Below, in pieces: positions 32,889 to 41,460 of a stretch of 64,000 bases of DNA. This DNA is from Kibdelosporangium persicum (lineage in GTDB: Bacteria; Actinomycetota; Actinomycetes; Mycobacteriales; Pseudonocardiaceae), in assembly GCF_013280595.1 (NCBI RefSeq), contig NZ_JAAATY010000001.1:1-64000 (forward strand), read 5' to 3'. Every line of letters starts with the position of its first letter. The stretch's first letter is position 1. The notes below the pieces were generated by a model. That model was given only the letters and a program-made list of their open reading frames with translations. It searched no databases and had not been told where the DNA came from. The position numbers were made by a program, and so were the translations under genes.

Positions 32889-33185
32889 ATGACCGACCAC
32901 ACGAAGCAAGTTGTCCGAAACGACGACAAGAACCGGTACGAGGTGCTGCTCGACGGCGAACTGGCGGGCTTCGCCGCCTACACCCCGCGGGGTGACCAGG
33001 TCGTCTTCACGCACACCGAGATCGACGGCGCCTTCGCGGGCAAGGGACTCGGCAAGGTGCTGGCCGCCGGCGCGCTGGACGACGTGGTCGCCCGCGAGCT
33101 GGTGATCGTGCCGGTGTGCCCGTTCATCGCCGGCTTCGTCCGCAAGAACGAGCAGTACGACGGCCACGTCAAATGGCCTGAATGA
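32889..33185 (+). CDS. Small GNAT-type acetyltransferase (YjdJ-like)
   Basis: A 98-residue protein of the short GCN5-related group (COG2388-like). The acetyl-CoA loop is IDGAFAGKGLGKVLAAGAL (residues ~47-65), followed by the conserved VIVPVCPFIAGFVRKN. It is far shorter than ordinary GNATs but full-length for this group. The stop overlaps the start of the pirin gene by 4 nt, so the two are co-translated. The acetyl acceptor is unknown. Confidence 0.84.
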   Translation: MTDHTKQVVRNDDKNRYEVLLDGELAGFAAYTPRGDQVVFTHTEIDGAFAGKGLGKVLAAGALDDVVARELVIVPVCPFIAGFVRKNEQYDGHVKWPE

Positions 33186-34093
33186 GCCGGCGGATGAGCA
33201 ACGTCAGCAGCCCGGAGTTCTTCGAGGCCCGCGAAGTCCCGTTGGGCGGGGTCCGGGGCGTCCGGGTCGACCGGGTGTTGCCGCAGCGTGCGCTGCCGAC
33301 GCTCGGTGCGTGGTGTTTCCTGGACCAGTTCGGTCCGGGTGTGTCCGAGATGGTCGTCCTGCCGCACCCGCACATCGGGTTGCAGACGGTGACCTGGCCG
33401 CTGTCAGGCGAGATCCGGCACCGCGACAGCGTGGGCAGCGACGTGATCCTGCGTCCCGGTCAGCTGAACCTGATGACCAGCGGCCGCGGCGTGTCGCATT
33501 CGGAGGTCTCGGTCGGGACCGAACCGTTGCATGCTGTGCAACTGTGGGTCGCGCTGCCGGTCGAGGCAGCGGGACAGGAACCCGGCTTCGAGCACCACTC
33601 GTCCCTGCCGTGGTACCGGGACGAGGGAATCGACGCGTTGGTGTTCATGGGCGCGCTCGGCGACGCCGAATCGCGTGCCACCACGTACACGCCGCTTGTC
33701 GGAGCGCAGATCGACGTCACAGAGGGCACTGTTCCGCTGCGACCTGACTTCGAGTACGGGCTGCTGGTGGTCGACGGCGCGGTCCGCGTCGCCGACGTCG
33801 ACCTCAAGCCCGGACCGTTGCTGTACCTGGGAACGGGCCGCGAGGAGATCACGCTTGCCGGTCCGGCCCGCGTGATCCTGCTCGGTGGCGAGCCGTTCGC
33901 CGACGACCTGGTGATGTGGTGGAACTTCGTCGGACGCGGCCACGACGAGATCGCGGCCGCGCGGGCGGACTGGGAAGGCGCGGACCCGAGCCGGTTCGGC
34001 ACGGTCGCCGGCCACGGCACTGACCGGATCCCCGCGCCGGTCCTGCCCAACCTCCGCCTCAAGCCGCGCAAACAGCCGCTACGCGATCAGTAG
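33182..34093 (+). CDS. Pirin-family protein
   Basis: A 303-residue bicupin pirin. The N-terminal cupin carries the metal ligands in PHPHIGLQTVTW (His-x-His) with downstream His/Glu near EIRHRDS, and RPGQLNLMTSGRGVSHSE is a pirin hallmark. The second cupin includes VVDGAVRV and ends DLVMWWNFVGR. Some pirins are quercetin dioxygenases and others act with transcription factors. Coupled to the GNAT gene by a 4-nt overlap; its end overlaps the convergent LysE gene by 15 nt. Confidence 0.91.
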   Translation: MSRRMSNVSSPEFFEAREVPLGGVRGVRVDRVLPQRALPTLGAWCFLDQFGPGVSEMVVLPHPHIGLQTVTWPLSGEIRHRDSVGSDVILRPGQLNLMTSGRGVSHSEVSVGTEPLHAVQLWVALPVEAAGQEPGFEHHSSLPWYRDEGIDALVFMGALGDAESRATTYTPLVGAQIDVTEGTVPLRPDFEYGLLVVDGAVRVADVDLKPGPLLYLGTGREEITLAGPARVILLGGEPFADDLVMWWNFVGRGHDEIAAARADWEGADPSRFGTVAGHGTDRIPAPVLPNLRLKPRKQPLRDQ

Positions 34094-34678
34094 CGAAGCG
34101 CCGATCAGCACCATCGCCACACCGGAGATCCGCGAGACGACCGCGGCGGCCCGTGGCCGTGCACCCAGCACGGTCCGGGCCAGCAGGCCGACCGTCAGGT
34201 AGACGACCGCGCACGTGATCATGTGCAACGTGCCCAGTGTGGCGGTCTGCAATGCCACCGGCCACCCCGCGCCCGGACGTACGAACTGCGGCAGCAATGC
34301 CACGGACAGCAGCAGTCCCTTGGGGTTCAGGCCGCTGACGCCCGCTCCGCGCACCGCCACCCGCCGCGCTGACGGCATCGCGGGACCGGCCGACGGACGC
34401 GCGGGCTTGAGCAGGACGGCTCCGCCGGTCCAGATCAGGTACGCCGCCCCGATCGCCGTGATCACCGTCAACAGCCCGGGATGAGCGGCCATCACAGCCG
34501 CGAGGCCCGCTGTCACCAGGATCGTGTGTCCCGCGTACCCGGCGACCAGGCCGGCCACCGCGGGCACGACAGACCGGTCACGCAGGCCCGCCGAGATCGC
34601 GTAGGCCCAGTCCGCGCCCGGGGTGAGCACCAGCAGCAGATCGATCAGCAGGAACGCCGCCACGGCACCGAAATCCAT
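34079..34678 (-). CDS. LysE-family amino-acid exporter
   Basis: A 199-residue LysE/RhtB translocator with about six helices. The N-terminal FLLIDLLLVLTPGADWAYAI contains the family motif TPGAD. GLNPKGLLLSVALLPQFV matches the conserved NPK-x-LLF region. Start ATG 34678 follows family length. It is divergent from an Lrp/AsnC regulator gene 82 nt away, the usual arrangement in which the regulator senses the exported amino acid. Confidence 0.88.
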   Translation of the reverse strand: MDFGAVAAFLLIDLLLVLTPGADWAYAISAGLRDRSVVPAVAGLVAGYAGHTILVTAGLAAVMAAHPGLLTVITAIGAAYLIWTGGAVLLKPARPSAGPAMPSARRVAVRGAGVSGLNPKGLLLSVALLPQFVRPGAGWPVALQTATLGTLHMITCAVVYLTVGLLARTVLGARPRAAAVVSRISGVAMVLIGASLLIA

Positions 34679-34760
34679 GCCTGGGACGCTAGATCGATCT
34701 CCGGGGAAGGTGTTCCCGGATTTCCCTTCCAAGCAGGCCTCGGGGAGTAAAATCTTGCTT

Positions 34761-35201
34761 GTGGACAGCGTTGACCGGAAGATTATTGCCGAGCTGCAGC
34801 GTGACGGCCGGTTGACGGTGACCGAGCTCGCCGCCCGGGTGCGGCTGAGCGTCTCGCCTTGCCATCGCCGGGTGCGGGAACTGGAACGGACCGGCGCGAT
34901 CCGTGGCTACCGGGCGGTGATCGACCGGTCCGCGCTCGGCCTCGACTTCGAAGCGCTGGTGTTCGTGTCGATGGGCACGACCGAACGGGCCGTCGTCGCG
35001 GCCTTCGAGGAGGCCATCGCGGGGATGCCGCAGGTCGTCCAGGCTGAGCGGCTGTTCGGCGACCCGGACTTCCTGCTGCGCGTGGTCACCGAGGATCTCG
35101 CCGCGTACCAACGGTTTTACGACGAGCAGCTGGCCACTTTGGAAGGCGTGCAACGGGTGTCGTCGACGATCGTGATGAAACACGTCGTCGACCGGGTCTG
35201 A
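34761..35201 (+). CDS. Lrp/AsnC-family transcriptional regulator
   Basis: A 146-residue regulator. The N-terminal helix-turn-helix is DRKIIAELQRDGRLTVTELA then RLSVSPCHRRVRELERTGAI. The C-terminal RAM ligand domain contains FVSMGTTERAVVAAFE and GDPDFLLRVVTEDL. GTG 34761 gives the standard length. It probably regulates the divergent LysE exporter in response to an amino acid. Confidence 0.89.
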   Translation: MDSVDRKIIAELQRDGRLTVTELAARVRLSVSPCHRRVRELERTGAIRGYRAVIDRSALGLDFEALVFVSMGTTERAVVAAFEEAIAGMPQVVQAERLFGDPDFLLRVVTEDLAAYQRFYDEQLATLEGVQRVSSTIVMKHVVDRV

Positions 35202-35217
35202 CCGGCCTGCGTGCGTG

Positions 35218-35805
35218 TCAGCTGCCGTGGTACCACTGGATCATCGACTGGGCCAGCGGGCTTTCCCCGGCTGTGCCGACTGTGAGGTCCACTCCGGACG
35301 CCACAACCCGTTCGCTGTAGCGGATCGTGGTGTGACCGTGGTGCCATGCGCCGCCCCACAACGCGGTTTCCAACGCGCTGAGCACCAGGTCTGTGGTGAG
35401 CGGGGCGCATCGTTCGTACGCCAGGACTTTGCGGGCTGACTCGTCGACCACGAACAGCGCGCCGCCGTAGTAGTCCACGAACCACCGCCGCAGCGGCGGG
35501 CCGCCGCTGGGCGGCCGGGGACCGGCGGAGATCTTCAGCTCACGCATCAGCCGCTCCACCGTGCAGCGGGCGACCCGGATGCCTTCGCCGTTGAGGTGCC
35601 GCCAGATGCGCCGTGAGCCGGCGCCGGTCTCGGCGAAGACCCGCAGGATCTCGCGTTTCAGCTCCTCGTCACGGCGTGAGCGGGGTGACGGCGGCCGGGC
35701 GACGGCCGCGTAGTACGTCGATGGAGCGATCCCCAGTACCCGGCAGATCGGCTCGACTCCGAAAGTGCTCTTGTGCTCGTTGACGAACTTGATCAGCTGC
35801 TCGGT
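35218..35805 (-). pseudogene. Degenerate IS3-family transposase OrfB
   Basis: Read in the -1 frame from the end of OrfA (TEQLIKFVNEHKSTFGVEPI, CRVLGIAPSTYYAAVAR), the frame stays open through the HTH_21-type segment and VERLMRELKIS. It then shrinks: the integrase core survives only as RRWFVDYYGGALFVVDESAR and LTTDLVLSALETALWGG followed by HHGHTTIRYSERVVASGVD. The HHSDRG motif has lost its Asp (HHGHTT), and the catalytic Glu of ALAESIIGLYK is Gln here (PLAQSMIQWYH). The last ~70 residues are missing. It cannot be an active DDE transposase. Confidence 0.75.
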
Positions 35806-36110
35806 CGCGGGTCGAGCTCCCGCGCGAAGAAAGCCGATGCCGCCTTGAGGATCTCGTTCGAGCGCCGCAACCGCTGGACTTCCCTGGACAGCTCGGTGAT
35901 CCGGCGTTCCGCGGAGATCGCCTCACCGGGCGACTCGCCGTGGATCTCGGCGTGGCGGACCCACGTGCGCAGGGACTGGTCACCGATCCCGAGCCGGGTG
36001 GCGACCTCGGCGATCACCCCGTAGGAGTTGCCGCGGGCCCGCCGGGTGTCGAACACCAGGCGGACGGCACGCCTGCGCAGGTCGTCCGGGTACTTCTTGG
36101 GTGCGGGCAC
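35793..36110 (-). CDS. IS3-family transposase OrfA (helix-turn-helix subunit)
   Basis: A 105-residue HTH_Tnp_1-type protein beginning PAPKKYPDDLRRRAVRLVFD at GTG 36110. Helix-turn-helix: VIAEVATRLGIGDQSLRTWV. The C-terminal leucine-zipper-like ERRITELSREVQRLRRSNEI and ILKAASAFFARELD are standard for IS3 OrfA, where a -1 frameshift normally fuses it to OrfB. OrfA looks intact, but the partner frame has decayed. I could not find terminal inverted repeats. It lies between the Lrp gene and the cyclophilin terminator. Confidence 0.83.
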   Translation of the reverse strand: MPAPKKYPDDLRRRAVRLVFDTRRARGNSYGVIAEVATRLGIGDQSLRTWVRHAEIHGESPGEAISAERRITELSREVQRLRRSNEILKAASAFFARELDPRPSS

Positions 36111-36197
36111 AGTCAGATGGTGCCCGGTCACCCGCACAGAGCCCGCACAATCGGCGTACAACAGCCGCCGGGCACCCGCCGGTTCCAGATCACGCCG

Positions 36198-36226
36198 GGC
36201 GCCCCCGACGTGGCATCGGGGGCGCC
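36198..36226. terminator. Hairpin terminator downstream of the cyclophilin gene
   Basis: Perfect 11-bp stem GGCGCCCCCGA / TCGGGGGCGCC with a 7-nt loop, 8 nt beyond the cyclophilin stop codon. Confidence 0.8.
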
Positions 36227-36233
36227 GCTCCGC

Positions 36234-36908
36234 CTAGAAACCGCCGAGGGTGATCCGCTCGATCTTCACGGGCTCGGCGGGCAGGCCGTCGCCGGGCACC
36301 GCGGGATCGGTGTCGACGATGCCGTTGGCCACGATCCGGTCGAGCACGTCCATGCCCCGCACGACCTTGCCGAACACCGAGTACTTCGGGGCGATGTTGG
36401 CGAAGGAGTGCACGATGAAGAACTGGCTGCCGTTCGTGCCCGGGCCCTGGTTGCCCATCGCCACGGTGCCGCGCGGGTAGGTCTCCTGGCCGGTGACCTC
36501 GTCGTCGAACTTGTAGCCGGGACCGCCCACCTCGGCCTTGATCAGGTCACCGCACTGCAGCACGCCCAGCCGGGCGTTGTTGGTCAGCCGCCAGCACTGG
36601 CTCCTGTCGTAGAAGCGCTGCACGACCAGGCTGATCATGTTGTGCACCGCGCACGGCGCCGCGCCCGCGCGGTTGAGCTCGATGACGACCGGGCCGTAGT
36701 TGGTCTTCATCGTGACCTTCTGCGTGCCGATGGTCAGCGCGAACGGCAGCGGGCGCCGGACCGGCCGGGGCGACGGGTTCTCCGGCGTCGGCGTGAACGT
36801 GCACGGGACGATCGGCTTCCCGGCGCTCGGGGCGGCCTGGGCCGGCGCGGCCGCGAGCACGGACGCCGCCAGCGCGGCAACGGTGGTGAGGACCCAGCGA
36901 AGCTTCAT
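36234..36908 (-). CDS. Secreted cyclophilin-type peptidyl-prolyl isomerase
   Basis: A 224-residue protein with a clear signal peptide (MKLRWVLTTVAALAASVLAA, ending AQAAPS). The cyclophilin domain includes VTMKTNYGPVVIELN, NMISLVVQRFYD and the hallmark GNQGPGTNGSQFFIVHS. It catalyses cis-trans isomerisation of prolyl bonds in extracellular or cell-wall proteins. Divergent from the sialidase gene with only 48 nt between start codons, so the two exported proteins share a promoter region. Confidence 0.91.
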   Translation of the reverse strand: MKLRWVLTTVAALAASVLAAAPAQAAPSAGKPIVPCTFTPTPENPSPRPVRRPLPFALTIGTQKVTMKTNYGPVVIELNRAGAAPCAVHNMISLVVQRFYDRSQCWRLTNNARLGVLQCGDLIKAEVGGPGYKFDDEVTGQETYPRGTVAMGNQGPGTNGSQFFIVHSFANIAPKYSVFGKVVRGMDVLDRIVANGIVDTDPAVPGDGLPAEPVKIERITLGGF

Positions 36909-36956
36909 GCCGAGACAATAATCGTTTGTACCTGGCTTGTATCCCCGCTCGCCAGG

Positions 36957-38189
36957 ATGGAACGCATGCAGGCCACAAAGACCTGGGGAAGGCTGCTGCT
37001 CGCGGCCGTCATCATGACCACGGCGCTGCCCGGCACCGCTTCGGCGGCCGCGCAGTCGCACTCCGAGAAGATCATCTTCGACGGCGGCGGGGATGACACG
37101 CTCAACGGCATCCGGTACCACTCGTTCCGCATCCCGGCACTGATCCGGACCACCGGCAACACGCTGATCGCGTTCGTCGAGGGCCGGGCGGCGAACAACC
37201 GCGACTACGGCAACATCAACCTGCTGTACAAGCGTTCCACCGACAACGGCGCCACGTGGTCCAAGCTGGACGAGGTGGTCGGCGGCGGGCAGGGCGTCTG
37301 GGGCAACCCGACGCCGGTGGTCGACCGGTCCACCGGCAAGATCTGGCTGTTCATGAACCACCAGCCGGAAGGCCACCACCCCGTCGACTCGTGGGACGAC
37401 CGGCAGGTCTGGCTGTCGTCCAGCACCGACGACGGCGTCACCTGGCAGGCGCCGGTGAACATGTCGGAAAGCCTGAAACCCCGCACCCTGGCCTCCGGCA
37501 AGAGCTGGAACTGGGACGCGGTCGGCCCCGGCGTGGGCATCCAGACCACGGTGCGTAACCCCGGCAGGCTCGTGATCCCGGCGCAGCACCGGCACATCTA
37601 CAGCGACGACCACGGTGCGACCTGGAAGGTCCAGGTCATGCGGACCACCACCGGCGCGGCGATGGAACAGACCGGCGAGTCCACCGTGCTCGAACTGGCC
37701 GACGGCAGGCTGTACCGCAACGACCGGCCGACGTCGGCCAACTGGGAGACCGTGAAGCGGCGCTGGGTCGCCCGCGGCACGATCGAGTCCGGGTTCACGC
37801 CGTTCTCCGGCGCGGACTGCCTGCTCGATCCGCTCAACGAAGCCTCGACCATGCGGTACAACGCCGACGCGCCCGCGCGTCTGGCCTTCGTCAACTCGGC
37901 GAGCACGACCACCCGCACCAAGATGCGCATCCGGATGAGCGAGGACGAAGGCAAGACCTGGAGCTACAGCCGTCCGTTCTCCGACGCGCCGCTGCCCGGC
38001 GAAAGCTCGACGTACAAGGAAGGCGGCTACTCCAGCATCGTCAAGACGGCCGACTACCACGTCGGTGCGCTGATCGAGGTCAACGAGAACACCGGCAGCA
38101 GTTCGACCTCACACCGGTCGATCGCGTTCCGGAAGGTGAACCTGCCGTGGATCCAGGGTGGGGTTCAGGAACCGAACTGCACCGAGTAA
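36957..38189 (+). CDS. Secreted sialidase (GH33-like)
   Basis: A 410-residue exo-alpha-sialidase. A signal peptide covers the first ~30 residues (WGRLLLAAVIMTTALPGTAS). The RIP motif is YHSFRIPALI, with the Arg that binds the sialic-acid carboxylate. Four Asp boxes are visible: STDNGATW, STDDGVTW, SDDHGATW and SEDEGKTW. The catalytic Glu/Tyr pair would lie in GESTVLELADGRLYRN and near KEGGYSS. It releases terminal sialic acids from glycans. Unusual but not unique for a soil actinomycete; no sialate catabolism genes are near. ATG 36966 is an alternative start. Confidence 0.89.
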   Translation: MERMQATKTWGRLLLAAVIMTTALPGTASAAAQSHSEKIIFDGGGDDTLNGIRYHSFRIPALIRTTGNTLIAFVEGRAANNRDYGNINLLYKRSTDNGATWSKLDEVVGGGQGVWGNPTPVVDRSTGKIWLFMNHQPEGHHPVDSWDDRQVWLSSSTDDGVTWQAPVNMSESLKPRTLASGKSWNWDAVGPGVGIQTTVRNPGRLVIPAQHRHIYSDDHGATWKVQVMRTTTGAAMEQTGESTVLELADGRLYRNDRPTSANWETVKRRWVARGTIESGFTPFSGADCLLDPLNEASTMRYNADAPARLAFVNSASTTTRTKMRIRMSEDEGKTWSYSRPFSDAPLPGESSTYKEGGYSSIVKTADYHVGALIEVNENTGSSSTSHRSIAFRKVNLPWIQGGVQEPNCTE

Positions 38190-38239
38190 TCACATCGGAT
38201 GTCCGTGCGCCGCGCCGTCGAGGTTGGGTACAAAGTGGT

Positions 38240-38674
38240 ATGACCAGTTCCCACCTTGATGGCGCGATCCAACTGCCCGACGGGACCTGGATCCGCGGCC
38301 GGGGCCTGCGAAACCCCGCGCCTCCTGGCCTGGCGCCGGACTACGGCCTGTACCTCGGATCGGCGAAGCTGCGCGGGAAGCACGAGTTCGGCTGGCCGCA
38401 CGACTGGGTCGAGTGGCCGGACTTCCTGCTCCCGAAGGACAAGGCCGCGGCCGTGCGCGCGATCCGCGACCTGTACGACACCGCGCGCTCAGGCAAACGC
38501 GCGGAAGTCGCTTGTGGAGGCGGCGTCGGCCGGACCGGCACGGTGATGTCCTGTCTGGCCATCCTCGCCGGAATCGCCCCGCACGACGCCGTCACCTGGG
38601 TGCGCGAGCACTACCACCGCCGGGCGGTCGAAACCCCGTGGCAGCGAAAGTGGGTCCTGAAGTTCACCCCCTGA
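38240..38674 (+). CDS. Small dual-specificity/tyrosine phosphatase-like protein
   Basis: A 144-residue protein with a PTP-type P-loop: VACGGGVGRTGTVM, with Cys92 and Arg98 in the C-x5-R motif. It lacks the usual His before the Cys (Ala instead). FLLPKDKAAAVRAIRDLYDT resembles the segment before the P-loop in small bacterial phosphatases. No signal peptide. Substrate unknown (phosphotyrosine, phosphoinositide or RNA 5'-phosphate are all possible). It ends 5 nt before a dispersed palindrome and is convergent with the GCS2-type operon. Confidence 0.75.
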   Translation: MTSSHLDGAIQLPDGTWIRGRGLRNPAPPGLAPDYGLYLGSAKLRGKHEFGWPHDWVEWPDFLLPKDKAAAVRAIRDLYDTARSGKRAEVACGGGVGRTGTVMSCLAILAGIAPHDAVTWVREHYHRRAVETPWQRKWVLKFTP

Positions 38675-38679
38675 ATACC

Positions 38680-38727
38680 CCTCGTGAGTGTTTGTCGGGG
38701 TTAGAACACCGATAAACACTCACGAGG
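38680..38727. repeat. Dispersed 48-nt palindrome, copy 4
   Basis: Left arm CCTCGTGAGTGTTTGTC (38680-38696), loop GGGGTTAGAACACC, right arm GATAAACACTCACGAGG (38711-38727). It sits between two convergent genes with 5 nt on each side, where a bidirectional terminator would be expected. Confidence 0.97.
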
Positions 38728-38731
38728 GGGG

Positions 38732-40210
38732 TTAGTCCATGGGCCAGGCGTGGACGGGGGTGTTGGAGTGCATGTTCGTGATGTACAGGTTCAGCATGGT
38801 CCGCAGGGCGGTGTAGCGGTCGGCGTTGTCGCGCTGCTCGATCCGGGCGACCTCGTTGACCTGCCAGGTGGCGCCGTTGCGGCCGGTCAGGCAGCGGTCC
38901 TGGATGATGCCGAGCAGCCGGTCCCGCTCGTCGGGGTGCACGCCCCAGCGGTCCAGGCCTTCGTAGGCCATCGGCAGCAGCCGCCGGAGCACGAGCTCCG
39001 CGGCGGGCACAAAACCGACGCCCGGCCAGTAGAGCTGGGCCTCGATGCCGTGCCGCGCTCCGAGGTGGAAGTTCTCCTCCGCGGCGCTGAACGACATCTG
39101 CGACCAGATCGGCCGTTCGGCCTCGGCGAGCATACGCACCACGCCGAAGTAGAACGCCGCGTTGGCAAGCATGTCCGCGACGGTGGGACCGGCAGGCAGC
39201 ACACGGTTCTCCACCCGCAGGTGCGGAGTTCCGTCGACCACGTCGTACACCGGCCGGTTCCACCGGTAGATCGTCCCGTTGTGCAACCGCAGCTCGGCCA
39301 GTGACGGGATCTGTCCCGCCTCCAAGGCGTCGAACGGGTCCTCGTCGTCCAGAATGGGCAGTAGCGCGGGGTAGAGCCGGACGTTCTCCTCGAACAGGTC
39401 GAACACCGACGTGATCCACCGTTCGCCGAACCACACGCGCGGCCGCACGCCCTGGGCTTTCAGTTCGTCCGAGCGGGTGTCGGTGGCCTGTTCGAACAAC
39501 GGAACCCGGGTTTCCTGCCACAGGTTCTGCCCGAACAGGAACGGCGAGTTGGCGGCCAGCGCGAGCTGGACGCCCGCGATGGCCTGGGCGGCGTTCCAGT
39601 ACGCCGAGAACTGCGCCGGGCTGACCTGAAGGTGCAGTTGTGAGCTGGTGCAGGCCGATTCCGGGGCGATCGAGTCGCAGGTGACCTCGAGGCGTTCGGT
39701 GCCTTCGATCGCGATGTGCATGTCCTCGCCGCGCGCGGTGAAGATCTGGTCGTTCAGCAGGGCGTAGCGCGGATTCGCCGACAACGAGTCCCGCGTGAGG
39801 TCGGTCGCGCGCAGGGTCGGCAGGATGCCGACCATCACCATGTGCGCGCCCTGGGTCCGTGCCTTGGTCTCCGCGGCGTTCAGGCTGGCCCGGACCTGAT
39901 CCTCGAACCGTGTCACGCCACCGCCGGCCAGTTCCCGCGGCTTGACGTTGATCTCGATGTTGAACTGGCCCAGTTCGGTGACGAAGTCCTCGTCGGCGAT
40001 GGCGTTGAGCACCTCCTCGTTGCGCATTGCCGGCTCGGTCCGGTTGTCGACCAGGTTCAGCTCGATCTCCAGGCCGGTCATCGGCCGTTCGAAGTCGAAC
40101 CGGGACTCCTGCAGCATCCGGGCGAACGCGTCCAGGCAGCGCCGGACCTTGTGGCGGTAACGGGTTCTGTCCTCGCGGCTGAACTCCCGCCGCTCGACTT
40201 CCTGTCCCAT
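38732..40210 (-). CDS. GCS2-type carboxylate-amine ligase (glutamate-cysteine ligase-like)
   Basis: A 492-residue protein of the glutamate-cysteine ligase 2 family (YbdK/EgtA-like). Family features: GLEIELNLVD (metal/ATP-binding Glu pair near residue 46-52), ELGQFNIEINVKPREL, SSQLHLQVSP and HLRVENRVLPAGPTVADMLA with the conserved Arg-Val-Glu-Asn-Arg. These enzymes activate a carboxylate with ATP and couple it to an amine. Last of a four-gene operon with an ATP-grasp protein and two esterases, 6 nt after the ATP-grasp stop. Glutathione is unlikely in an actinomycete, so the product is probably a different gamma-glutamyl or aminoacyl amide. Confidence 0.84.
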   Translation of the reverse strand: MGQEVERREFSREDRTRYRHKVRRCLDAFARMLQESRFDFERPMTGLEIELNLVDNRTEPAMRNEEVLNAIADEDFVTELGQFNIEINVKPRELAGGGVTRFEDQVRASLNAAETKARTQGAHMVMVGILPTLRATDLTRDSLSANPRYALLNDQIFTARGEDMHIAIEGTERLEVTCDSIAPESACTSSQLHLQVSPAQFSAYWNAAQAIAGVQLALAANSPFLFGQNLWQETRVPLFEQATDTRSDELKAQGVRPRVWFGERWITSVFDLFEENVRLYPALLPILDDEDPFDALEAGQIPSLAELRLHNGTIYRWNRPVYDVVDGTPHLRVENRVLPAGPTVADMLANAAFYFGVVRMLAEAERPIWSQMSFSAAEENFHLGARHGIEAQLYWPGVGFVPAAELVLRRLLPMAYEGLDRWGVHPDERDRLLGIIQDRCLTGRNGATWQVNEVARIEQRDNADRYTALRTMLNLYITNMHSNTPVHAWPMD

Positions 40211-40216
40211 GGTCGC

Positions 40217-41449
40217 TCAGCCTTCCTGGATCCAGAGTCCGATCAGGCCGCGGAAGTGCGCGACGAACCGATCATGCTCAGCCGGTGGGTAGGTGGTCCG
40301 GACCGTCTCGACGAGCAGCGCGTCGAAGTCCGGTGAGGACACCCAGTCGCGCACCATGTCGTCCACAGTGGACAAGGAGGTGGCGCAGAACTCGTGGTAG
40401 CGGGTTGTGTCGAAGTAGTCGTCCGCGAGCTTGAGGTACTCGGCCAGCTTGGCCTCGTAGTCCATTCCGGAGTCCGCGACCTCGAAGTACCGCCTGGTGT
40501 CCAGGTCCAGCCGCGGCCTGCGGCCGGTGACCGCGCAGAACACCGACCACTTCAGCAACGCGCCGATCGCCCACGGGAAGTAGTAGTGCAGCGAGGTGAT
40601 CGAGATGTCCGGGCAGGCGTTGGCGTAGTCGATCGGGCAGACCTCCGGGCCGACCACCAGGCTCTCGCAGGAGTTGAACTCCCACCGGAAGAACGCGTTG
40701 ATCAGCCGCGAGATCGTGACGACCTCGGAACCCGCCTGCTCGGACAGGAAACCGTGCTGCACGGCGTAGCGCTCGTGCATCGGTTTCTCCGGCTGGAACC
40801 GCATGACCATGGTGTCCGGGCCGATGGTCAGCGACCGCGCGAACGAGTCGTAGCCCTCGATCGACGCCTGCAGGTGCATCAGCATCTCACCGGAAGCGTC
40901 ATAGGCCGCGTGCAGCGTCTCGGGATCGGTGATCCGTGAGACACCACGCCAGGCGCCGCCGTCGTAGGGCTTCATGAACAGCGGATAGCCGACCTCGGCG
41001 GCGACCGCGTCCAGGTCGAACGACTTGTTGTACTTCGCCGCGGTGTAGGCGTACTTCGCGTGATCGACGGGATTCTTGTACGGCACAAGCCACGTCGGCG
41101 GTACCTTCAGGCCCAGCCGCATCATCGCGCAGTAGGCCGCGTGCTTCTCCATCGACTGGAACGTGAACGGGCTGTTGAGCAGGTACACGTCGTCCATCAG
41201 CGCGATCTTCTTCAACCACTCGCGCGGCACGTAGTACCAGTACGCGAGCCGGTCGATCACCAAGTCGTAACGCGGTTTCGCGCGCAGGTCGAACGGTTCG
41301 ATGGTGATCCGCTCGGTGGTCAGGGAGTGGTCGACGCCGGCGGCGTCACGAACCGGCCCCAGGCGTCTGACCAACGTCTCGAACGCGCGCGGCCAGTCCT
41401 CCTCGGTGCCCAGCAGCAGCCCGAGCAAGTGCTCTGTGCGGTCCGGCAT
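40217..41449 (-). CDS. ATP-grasp-like protein of unknown specificity
   Basis: A 410-residue protein. Residues ~110-330 have the feel of an ATP-grasp fold: MEKHAAYCAMMRLGLKVPPT (helix and strand before the ATP site), YPLFMKPYDGGAWRGVSRIT (Lys and glycine-rich loop) and later acidic/Asn ligands in FNSCESLVVGPEVCPIDYAN. The N-terminal DLRAKPRYDLVIDRLAYWYY may be the substrate-binding domain. ATP-grasp ligases join a carboxylate to an amine or thiol. It sits between an esterase (11-nt gap) and the GCS2-type ligase (6-nt gap), so two different amide-forming enzymes are co-expressed. Homology to a named enzyme is not apparent to me. Confidence 0.7.
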   Translation of the reverse strand: MPDRTEHLLGLLLGTEEDWPRAFETLVRRLGPVRDAAGVDHSLTTERITIEPFDLRAKPRYDLVIDRLAYWYYVPREWLKKIALMDDVYLLNSPFTFQSMEKHAAYCAMMRLGLKVPPTWLVPYKNPVDHAKYAYTAAKYNKSFDLDAVAAEVGYPLFMKPYDGGAWRGVSRITDPETLHAAYDASGEMLMHLQASIEGYDSFARSLTIGPDTMVMRFQPEKPMHERYAVQHGFLSEQAGSEVVTISRLINAFFRWEFNSCESLVVGPEVCPIDYANACPDISITSLHYYFPWAIGALLKWSVFCAVTGRRPRLDLDTRRYFEVADSGMDYEAKLAEYLKLADDYFDTTRYHEFCATSLSTVDDMVRDWVSSPDFDALLVETVRTTYPPAEHDRFVAHFRGLIGLWIQEG

Positions 41450-41460
41450 GCGCGTCCTCC

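Noticed and set aside
35940-36956. N-terminal extension of the sialidase frame reaching back over the cyclophilin and IS3 genes
   Set aside because: The true start is at the signal peptide (36957). The extension is antisense to a cyclophilin with full family motifs.
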